From: Sinotaia quadrata
Lineage: Eukaryota; Mollusca; Gastropoda; Architaenioglossa; Viviparidae
Assembly (NCBI GenBank): GCA_028829895.1
Contig: CM054181.1
Location: forward strand, 64,473,759 to 64,537,758
DNA: 64,000 nt
Reading direction: 5' to 3'
The notes below the pieces were generated by a model that did not search any database, had not been told where the DNA came from, and saw nothing but the letters and a program-made list of their open reading frames with translations. Position numbers and translations under genes: made by a program. This document shows positions 54,490 to 64,000 of the stretch, in pieces. The first letter of the stretch is position 1, and every line of letters starts with the position of its first letter.

Positions 54490-56400
54490 TTAGTAAATAA
54501 ATGCGTCTATGAAATATTTCTCCCCACTCTTGTCGAATTGGAACGCCCCCCCCCGCCCCCCACCAAGAAAACGTGCTTGCTACATGAAGGCACTTCGTAA
54601 GTGTCCTGATTACACGTCTTTATATGATGCATTAACACACAATAATGAATAATTTAGTTTTTTTCCAACATTATTTGATTTTTAAAAAAAATCTGACTAT
54701 ACATAAGATGCGTAAGGCAGATATAGTCAAAAAGTGTGTGCGCTGGAAAATGTTGCATTCAAATCTTTGCATCATTTACAACAAATGAAATTAGCTCACT
54801 CTCATAATTCATTTCTTATTGTTGCTAAAGCAATGCATGTATTCAATTGTCTTCTTCGCGTACAGCCTATACAACACTGAACAGTTTCTTGTATGGACAT
54901 GTCGAAAAAATATCAAATCCTAAAATAATTATAATGAACAAATCCTTAATATTTATCATTAGACCATTCAATTCCTTTTAAATTCAACTTTCTTTTTTTC
55001 TCCCCAAATCCCTCATGATTTATGAAATACTTTGCCTGAACATAATAGTGGTCCACCGAAATATCAGCTCTAACACATTTATGGTTCGACAAGTTCCGTA
55101 AGTTTAATAGAGCATCCGTATGACCCGGGATTTTTCTTTTTCAATTTCAAGTAGGTTCTGAGAGAAAACTGATTTTACTTATAATTCAGTACATTGGGAC
55201 CAATAATCCCCAAAGTCAAACTGGGACGTATGCCACTGGGACCATAACTCCCCATAGATGCACACGCTCAGTCTCAGCAATCCTATTCACTAAATATAAC
55301 CAATCAGAGTGCAGGAAACATATGCCTTCACTTCAGCAGCCAATTTCTTACAATTTGATTTCATTGGATACTGTAATACAGTATCCTCTGATGGGATTTT
55401 TTTGCCTGACACTGAACGGGTTAAAGGAATACAACAATAGCGTCATGACATGGCAGATTTGAAAGCAGGGTGTTTGCAACTATTACGCCACTGTGGTTAT
55501 TCAGACGGGCAGCGAGTCGACGAAGCATAAGTGGGAGTGCTCGGGTCTAGTTTGAAGACACGTTCAGCATTTCTTCCCTAATAGACATTTCCGTGTGACT
55601 TGCGGAGACCAATGAGGAGACAACTTGCCTGCCTTGGACAAATCTAGGGGCGACAACTTCTATAAAGAAAACAAATGCGCGTGGAAAACTGATCGCATGC
55701 CTTTAAAATAAAATGAGAGAAATAAATCAACGGGAAACAACTCTAAATATCTTACAAAGATTATTAGAGAAACGTTTCAGAAAGAGATGAATTGTAACTG
55801 ATACGGTAATTTCTCCATTTCGTAAAAGTTACTGCAGATTTAGAATATTATTCAGATACACTAGAGCAGCGACCTTCAAGTAATGGTGGCGTTTTCATCG
55901 GTCAAGACGAAAATTGCTTAAAATAAATAATCATACCTCACAAAAAAAAGAGGAAAAATATGAATGAACAAGAAAAAGGAGGTGGTTATGATTTACTTGA
56001 TGTACTAGAAGGTTTTTTTTTGACGTCACCCTCACGTCATACTGGGGGAATAGTAGGGCATCTGGAATTATGTGCCACTGGAATCATATAAATAAATAAA
56101 ATTATGTCATGTGTATAAAAATAATGTGGCGTTGAAATGTTTCTGGTAGTGTGATGGACATGAAACGAAAAAATATTTTCGGAATGTCTGTCTGTCTGTT
56201 TGGCCGGGGTTAACTCAAACACCAAAGGACGGATTTTGATCAGACTTTAAAGGGTAGGTTGTATACCATGGTACCCTAGTATCAAGATAGGCTATATATA
56301 ATCTATCACATGAGTGAGCTCGCCAGCAGCCTAAAATTACGAAAATAGTAATTCACATGGCTATAAATAGCAGTGCATTTGGTGCACTGTGTATGTGACT
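54490..56400. other. No gene seen
   Basis: Mixed sequence. No splice-bounded open stretch with a recognisable product was found. Confidence 0.5.
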
Positions 56401-56439
56401 TCAGTGAGAATGTGGACACTTACTTTATGGCTTCAATGA

Positions 56440-56790
56440 GACTGCAGACACTCACTGCGGCTTCATCAAGACTAGACACTTACTCGCTGCATGGCTTCTT
56501 AGACTGCAAACACTTACTCGCTGCATGGCTTCTTAGACTGCAAACACTTACTCGCTACATGGCTTCTTAGACTGCAAACACTAACTCGCTACATGACTTC
56601 TTAGACTGCAAACACTTACTCGCTACATGGCTTCTTAGACTGCAAACACTTACTCGCTACATGGCTTCTTAGACTGCAAACACTTACTCCTTACTCGCTA
56701 CATGGCTTCTTAGACTGCAAACACTTACTCGCTACATGGCTTCACAGAGATTGCAGACACTTACTCGCTACATGGCTTCACAGAGATTGC
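56440..56790. repeat. 34-bp minisatellite with donor- and acceptor-like motifs
   Basis: About nine units of cttcttagactgcaaaca then cttactcgctacatgg. On the minus strand each holds gcga-gtaagt and gtttgcag. Confidence 0.95.
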
Positions 56791-56799
56791 AGAAAGAAA

Positions 56800-58900
56800 A
56801 AGAATGAGAAAAAAAGAAAGGCAAGAAAGAAAGAAAGGAAAGAAAGAAGAGAAACAAACAAACAAAAATACCAATTATTCACATGCATTAAAACTCCAGA
56901 AGACTGAAATAAAAAAAACAAGAAGAAAAGAGAAAATAATACCTAAAAAAAAGAATGGTGAACGTCAGAGAGAAACTTGACAGCAGAAGTTTGATTTTTA
57001 AAAGTCTCTGAATTACAAAAAAATCATTGTTAACACAAATAACCATTGAACATAACCAACCAGGAATGAAGTACTCAAGCAAACATACAAACACAAGAAA
57101 TGAAATTCAACACTACGATAAGTTATAAATAGCTCAAGAGATAAAAAGAAAATATTAATTTCTCCACTTGGGTACATACGTAACCATGTATCTATCTATC
57201 TATCTATCTATCTATCTGTTTGGAATATTTATTCATAATTTTAATTATGAAGCTACGAAGTTGTTCTGTTAATCTGATGACTTTAATAATAAGAGGAAAG
57301 AAAGGTAAAGAGAAGAAACGGAAAGAAAAATATCACTTCGGGATCTGAGAAGACCTAGAAATAGCAAAAAGCTAGAAATGAAAAATATGTTCTGTCTGAT
57401 ATATTTCTAAATTCTTTGGTAGGAGCACAAGAAATAGCATTGCCAGGTGGTAAAGTACCCTTTCTCTGCTTAGACTATACGCACGTACGTTCGCCAAATT
57501 CATTCAATGGGAGACAACTTTACTGACCTTGACAAATTTGTGATACTCTGTTATACCCTTCTCGCTTTGAGCATTTTGTAATTACTGTAAGAAAAAACAA
57601 TGAGATCTTTTCGGATAATGTTTAAAATGCAATCTTTAAACATCAACCGGTGAGATTAATAAATTTTAGGTTTGTGAAATTATGATGAAAATAGGCAGAT
57701 GTGGTGATTTTATGGATTTGATGATTTATTAACACTGGGTAAATAATGTCGCATTGGTAATTAGGTCCATTGCAGCCTCAATAAAAACAACGAGGACTGT
57801 AATAAATGGAACAGGAGAGTGGAAACCTTCGAAACAAAATGGGGAAATGGCATTAGTTCACAAAAGATTGAGACTACGGACCATAGTAAAACCGTTGCTT
57901 GTAAAAGTATTAATAGATTAAAACCACTAATATATTAAAGTGTCGTTTGCAATACTGCACATCAGAAAGAAAAAAAATAATTAACAGAGTAATATCGGAG
58001 TTTTGTTGGAAGTGGAGAAAAATATCAAAACAGAACATGGTAATTAAAATTAAATTTATTTGCTAAAAGTTAAATCAAAGGTTTTAATATATTAACCGTC
58101 TATTAAATTGTGTACACGTTTGGAACAGCATTAAAATGTATGAAGGAAATATGATAATTTCATGCTCGGAAACACACAAGTAATTAATTGTAATTAATTG
58201 TTCAATTCACACAACTTATTGACCGTTGTCTTCTTGTGCTAAAATGGTTGTCTATATAGATTACCTTCTCTACACGCACACACTGAGAATCACACATTCC
58301 TTGGATCTCTGTTGTTTGGCATTTTTTATTTCACAAAAAGACAAAATAAACAAGGGATAGAAAATTCATGAAAATTCACATCAAGGACGGATAACCACTC
58401 TTAGAAACTTTGTCCATTACATAGAAAGCTACTAGTTGATATTAACGTAATAAGGAATGAAGTTTAAATGCCGAAATAAATAATGACCTGATCGTAAACA
58501 CTGCCATTCTGTACGACCAGTGTTAGTTTACTACCATAGATGTGGCTTTAAATGTCAAGATGAGTTCATTTCTGACGACCTTGGCTGTGATTTATTACCT
58601 AATACAAGATTTTGATCTTAAAGATGTGCATTTCCGTCATGACCAGATGTTGCTAATTTAATACAATAAAGTAAATCGTAAACATTTTGCCTGTTTTATG
58701 AGACAGGATGATAATAATTTAATATCATGAACTAAAATTAATTGTAAGAATTATCCTCTTTACAAGACAGGGCGTTGATAAATTAGTATCGTGGATTAAA
58801 GCTAATTGTGAATATTTGACTATTTACGAGACAGAATGCTACTAATTTACCTCGTAAACTAATAAACATTTACTTGCTGTTTTGATACCATACTTGAACT
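56800..58900. other. AT-rich, no gene seen
   Basis: Contains an AAAG-rich stretch (56800-56870), a short (ATCT)n (57190-57218), and degenerate repeats at 58660-58880 (gtaaac ... gagacaggatg). Confidence 0.5.
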
Positions 58901-58904
58901 TTAA

Positions 58905-59470
58905 AGGTAAGTATATATCCGTTGATGTATCTCGTTTACTACCATAAATGGGATTTAGTCGTAAACATATGATTGTTTTAAACTACCGGATGTATCTCGT
59001 TTACTACCATAAATGGGATTTAGTCGTAAACATATGATTGTTTTAAACTACCGGATGTATCTCGCTTACTACCATAAATGGGCTTTAGTCGTAAACATAT
59101 GATTGTTTTAAACTACCGGATGTATCTCGCTTACTACCATAAATGGGCTTTAGTCGTAAACATATGATTGTTTTGAACTACAGGATATATTTGGTTTACT
59201 ACCATAAATGGGCTTTAGTCGTAAACATATTACTGTTTTGAACTACAGGATGTATTTGGTTTACTACCATAAATGGGCTTTAGTCGTAAACATATTACTG
59301 TTTTGAACTACAGGATGTATTTGGTTTACTACCATAAATGGGCTTTAGTCGTAAACCTATGACTGTTTTAAACTACAGGTTGTATTTGGTTTACTACCAT
59401 AAATGGGATTTAGTCGTAAACATAAGAGTGTTTTAAACTACAGGATGTATTTGGTTTACTACCATAAATA
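58905..59470. repeat. 65-bp minisatellite
   Basis: Eight units containing ttactaccataaatggg, tttagtcgtaaacatatg and a variable tgtatctcg/tgtatttgg. The two unit types are grouped left and right. Confidence 0.97.
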
Positions 59471-60299
59471 TAGTCGTTAGCATTTAGTTGGTTTTCAAAT
59501 TTTCAGAGTTTATTACAAGAAAGAGGAAATAATCTTAAATTTTAAATGTATTTAAATCCTTTGCTTCGATAAATGGGATATAATTACAAAACCCTGCCTG
59601 TTTTATCACAACATTTTCTAAAACTGATTTAGTACTGCCACGCACATCCTATGTTACTAGTTTATAACTAATTGGAATCATTCTGGTCTGTTGTAAGCAA
59701 AGCCATCGATGCTATTTCAGAACCTTTGATGGGACTTAAGCAAAATTTGCCCCCCCCCCCACTTTTTTTTTTTTTTTTTTTTTTTACAAGAGAAGACATT
59801 ACTTCTTTAATGTCATCAATGGGACAGTCTGCTTTTACAAATCTATTGCAACTGTTTTAAAACCAGAAATCGGTTTGAATTACGCACACGTGTCTGTTTT
59901 ACACGACCAATGGCTTGCGACCAAGTCCCAGATTGATGAACAGGAACGAAAAATGGTGGCGTTAACATTCGGACATTTTTATTTTTTTTGAAGGGTCCGT
60001 ATTTCCATCCAAACGTAGGCCAGCAGTCTGAGGGTGACCTCTGTCCACTTCGTAGCCCATGATTATCGCGGTTTGCAACCAGTTGACTGAAGTGGAAACT
60101 ATAGAAGTCCGCGAATAATTACGGTTTGTTACCAATATAAATGGTCAGCTGAAAATTCCGTTGCTTTGAAAATTCAAAATTAAAAAAAGGGCTGAGAAAC
60201 TCTTGGAATGTTCCCCTGAAGAAAGCGTATTCACTTTCTCCTAATTTATTTCCCAGACACATTACAAGTATGTACTCTCTTGAAAAGTCCACAAGTGCC

Positions 60300-60311
60300 A
60301 GAGAGAGAGAG

Positions 60312-60367
<56 letters not shown>
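60300..60367. repeat. (GA)n microsatellite
   Basis: Pure GA run with one ct interruption. Confidence 0.97.
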
Positions 60368-60372
<5 letters not shown>

Positions 60373-60589
60373 ACAGAGAGGTACGGAAACCTTGTAAGAG
60401 GTTTATGGTATGAAGAAATTCCGAAGTAAATACAAAGGAAGAGCTAGTTAAGCACTGTAAGTACGTAAAAGTAGTTTCCAGAAAAATGTCTTCGAGAAAG
60501 AAGTTCAAAAGGAAGTGAAGAAAAGATCCACTCAACCAAACTCAGCACTAGTCGTAATTTGTACTAACGTAATAGCCTGTCAGATTTCT

Positions 60590-61160
60590 TTATCATTATT
60601 GACGTCATTTGAATAGACATTGACATGGACATGTCTGACCTATGTTTCATTATAGATGTCTTTAAAAGACCTTTACATGAACAGTTTAAGTCGGACTTCT
60701 TAGTCATTACTGACGTCATTCAAGCAGACAACTACTTCGACGGTCTAAGTCAGAATTCTTTTTCATTACTAACGTCATCTGTAAAACAACATATTTCGTA
60801 TTTCTGACGTCCGAAGATGGACATCAGCAATTCTGATATTAAACTATTTGGTCACTGTTGGAGTTATTAGAAAAAATCAACATTAACAGCCTTAGTTAGG
60901 CCACTTTGTAATTACTGACGTCAATTGAACATACATCTACATTAAGAGATTTGATAGATTACTTTGTCATTATTGACGTCAATTTAATGAAGGCCTACTT
61001 TAATAGGTCTAGATAAACTACTTTGTCATTATTGACGTCATTTGAACGAACATTACATTAATAGGCCTAGATAAACTACATAAACATCTACATTAAAAAC
61101 GGCAGAGTCTATATTGTTATTACTGACGCCATTTGAATGAATATTTCTACATTAGCAGCC
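60590..61160. repeat. Degenerate ~60-110-bp repeat carrying CRE palindromes
   Basis: Units share cattattgacgtcatttgaa, acattaataggcctag and gataaactactttg. The TGACGTCA palindrome is intact at 60600, 60711, 60916, 60974 and 61033. Confidence 0.85.
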
Positions 61161-61464
61161 CTAGTTAGACCACTTTTGATTGAGTACACACACGCAAAAA
61201 AACCATTATAAGAGAGTGAGTTCAATGTAACGACAATGATTGCAGCTTCTGTTGCCACAAATATAGTTCTCCATTTCAGCAATAAATTTATCTAGTTCTC
61301 TTCATTCAGCGATAGAAAATCTGCCCAGCAATTGAAGAAGATAAAGTTATCATAGCAGTTAAGACTGTAAAGAGATATAAAATTAATTAAAATTAATGAT
61401 TTTGTGATTTATTTAAAAATGACTGAAATAAAAAATCAACAAACTGAAAATATACAAATCAGCA

Positions 61465-61483
61465 CGGTGTGTGTATGTATGTA

Positions 61484-61554
<71 letters not shown>
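61465..61554. repeat. (GT)n microsatellite
   Basis: tgtatgtatg start followed by a pure GT run. Confidence 0.97.
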
Positions 61555-61556
<2 letters not shown>

Positions 61557-61649
61557 AACAACAAAATAAACAAGTTCTTGTATAATTTCAATATGACTGA
61601 ATTAGGAAACCCACAATGCAAATATAATTTGATGACTGCTTAGAAAACG

Positions 61650-62037
61650 TTGTGGTGGTGTAAATTTATCTATCACTATTTCTAGACTTAATTGTTATAT
61701 ACATTGTTAAATTGTCGAAGTGATTGCCCTTCTTATACATATTGATAACCTTATGTTGGAGAAGAAAGTAGGTGGATGGGGGCTTGCTAACTATAGATTA
61801 AAGACGGATTTATCTTCTCCTTTAGTAAGAAATTTTCCACCTACGGAAATATTGTGTGATGATAAATGTTTGTCTTTAATATTGTGGAAGAGAAAATGTT
61901 TACAGTGCCCACATATCTGCCAAGTGAGAGAGATGAGTGGTGTCTGCTGGAGAATTATTAATAACATAAATTCTCATCACTTTTGTAATTAGTTATGGAT
62001 GATTAATAAATATATTAATAATCATAACCATTAACTA
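61650..62037 (+). mobile_element. Dispersed repeat family, copy E, internally deleted
   Basis: The first 75 bases match the 5' end of the family (ggtggtgtaaatttatc ... aattgtcgaagtga) and then jump directly to the 3' block (cttatacatattgataacc ... accattaactag). About 1.2 kb of the middle is missing. This internal-deletion form is typical of DNA-transposon derivatives. Confidence 0.7.
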
Positions 62038-62324
62038 GGTGACATCCTCGTTGCACATGTGCAAGTAAAAGAAGCTCAAACCAGTCAACTAAATGACCAT
62101 CTAATCAAGCAAAGCTACCAACCAAGAAATCACTTAAAATCCACCCCCAAACCCAGACATAAATCAAAACCAGTCAACCCAAAGACAAACAATTAACAAA
62201 ATAATCAACCAACCATCAAAACCAATTTAGAAACAACCAACAAGTAAACCTAGCAATCAACTAACCAACTCATAAACAAATCGGAGCCAGCCAACTAACA
62301 TTCGACTAAACAGACTACCACCAA

Positions 62325-62820
62325 ACCAACCAACTCAGAAACAATTTACAATTCAACCACTAAACCAACCAACTGAACAACTCGGAAACAATTCACAAGT
62401 CAACCACTAAACCAACCAACTGAACAACTCGGAAACAATTCACAAGTCAACCACTCAACCAACCAACTGAACAGCTCAGAAACAATTCACAAGTCAACCA
62501 CTCAACCAACCAACTGAACAACTCAGAAACAATTCACAAGTCAACCACTCAACCAACCAACTGAACAGCTTAGAAACAATTCACAAGTCAACCACTCAAC
62601 CAACCAACTGAACAGCTTAGAAACAATTCACAAGTCAACCACTCAACCAACCAACTGAACAGCTTAGAAACAATTCACAAGTCAACCACTCAACCAACCA
62701 ACTGAACAGCTTAGAAACAATTCACAAGTCAACCACTCAACCAACCAACTGAACAGCTTAGAAACAATTCACAAGTCAACCACTCAACCAACCAACTGAA
62801 CAGCTTAGAAACAATTTAAA
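62325..62820. repeat. 47-bp minisatellite
   Basis: About ten units of caaccaactgaacagcttag then aaacaattcacaagtcaacc. The flanking 62040-62325 is built of related caacc/aacca words. Confidence 0.97.
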
Positions 62821-62979
62821 TAATCAACTAGTCTACTGAGCAGATAAACATAAAACCAATCAACAAGCTAAGTAACCAGTTCAGCAAAACGGAAGCAAGA
62901 TAGCAACGGACCAATCTACAAAATAAAATATAATTAAAATATCCAACTAATCATCAAATTATTAATAAAACAATCTCTC

Positions 62980-63150
<171 letters not shown>

Positions 63151-63620
63151 AATTCTCACATGTGCTCGTTTTTATAGCATTCCTGCCCCATGCCTGCTAT
63201 AAAAATGTTAGCATCATCATATTCCATTTCTTCTATTACCGTACACCCTCTCTTTCCCACCCCTTGTTCAGGAAATGAACTTTCGATTTCTGAGAAGTGC
63301 AATTGGATTCCATTCTGAAGAAATCACTTAGAAAGTCAATTCTTTGACAGGCACTTTCAATAAACGTGGGTTTATAATTACCCCCCACCCTGCAAATTTG
63401 AAGAGTCGTGACAACTGTTTATGCAGTCATTTAAAAAAGTATTCCTCCTCACCATATCTTTAATTTGGTCTGATTTTCCAGTCCGGCTCTTAAGTGATTC
63501 ACACGTTTATTTAACACGAAATAGATTTTGTTTGGGCGAGTCTATTCAGAACAGCATTTCTAGCTTGAGGTGTGCAAAGGAAGCCGTTGCAGTTATTTGA
63601 CAACCTTCCCATTCAAACAC

Positions 63621-63621
<1 letters not shown>

Positions 63622-63663
<42 letters not shown>

Positions 63664-63686
63664 GAAGAAGAAGAAGAAGAAGAAAG
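63622..63686. repeat. (CA)n followed by (AAG)n
   Basis: A CA run followed directly by aagaagaag. Confidence 0.97.
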
Positions 63687-63764
63687 AGCAGAAACCGAGC
63701 TCCCCCCCATCAAAACTTAAAAATGGCCAACCGTTTAATTTGATTTTGATTTGTTGCCAGAATT

Positions 63765-63850
63765 ATCCTAACATGGCTCTATCTGCGTCACCCATCTCGG
63801 CAGCTTCTTGAAGTTTGATCCATTCGGGTCCAGGTAACCCAGACTTTACC
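63765..63850 (-). other. Short coding-like open stretch near right edge
   Basis: A minus frame reads SGLPGPEWIKLQEAAEMGDA then DRAMLG and a stop, in GC-richer DNA after gtggtaaag. It might be a terminal exon. The family is not recognised and a chance frame is possible. Confidence 0.15.
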
Positions 63851-64000
63851 ACATTAAGTGTTTACGCTTGGGATGAAAGGCGCAATGCCCACTAGTAGAG
63901 GTAACTCATTTGAGTATATATACCAAACCAACAGGGCTTGCAGTAGAGGTTATTTATTCCATTAGTAATACTCTAAACAGGCACTGCTTGCAGTAGAGGT

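Overview
The window is AT-rich eukaryotic nuclear DNA: split coding exons with GT/AG splice sites, many (ATCT)n, (CA)n, (GA)n and (ATC)n microsatellites, about thirty minisatellite arrays, retroelement remnants and a dispersed non-coding repeat family. There are no bacterial-style operons. The receptor type and the repeat load fit a lophotrochozoan, most likely a mollusc; this is an inference, not something the sequence proves.

The one gene I can identify is on the minus strand. It is an orphan class C G-protein-coupled receptor of the GPR158/GPR179 (invertebrate CG31760-like) type. Six exons with matching phases and consensus splice sites were assembled by hand: Cys-rich/EGF-like exon (24904-25047), second Cys cluster plus TM1 (22263-22457), TM2 (12862-12930), first extracellular loop plus TM3 (8261-8370), intracellular loop plus TM4 (6798-6943) and ECL2 with the YICSSDWWD motif (859-927). 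Together they encode about 244 residues. TM5-TM7 and the cytoplasmic tail lie beyond the left edge. The signal peptide and most of the Cache ectodomain must lie to the right; only one short candidate Cache exon (35193-35237) was found. A frame-compatible 84-nt candidate cassette exon (8036-8119) lies between the TM3 and TM4 exons.

The most unusual observation is structural. Four of the six firm exons abut a minisatellite whose repeat unit contains a copy of that exon's own splice site plus the first or last several exon bases: the acceptors of the exons at 859-927, 8261-8370 and 12862-12930, and the donor of 24904-25047. The tandem arrays appear to have grown out of exon-intron junctions, leaving rows of decoy splice sites. 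The same signature at 35193, 43657 and 28903 suggests further exons.

Layout: 1-858 intron with an (ATCT)n tract; 859-25047 the receptor exons and their introns, holding a broken non-LTR retrotransposon (19066-20490), SINE-like remnants and arrays; 25048-64000 mostly presumed upstream intron or intergenic DNA with further arrays, copies of the dispersed repeat (24.4, 29.3-31.0, 49.6-50.8, 52.6-54.3, 61.7-62.0 kb), a CRE-bearing repeat (60.6-61.1 kb) and a few unrecognised open frames.
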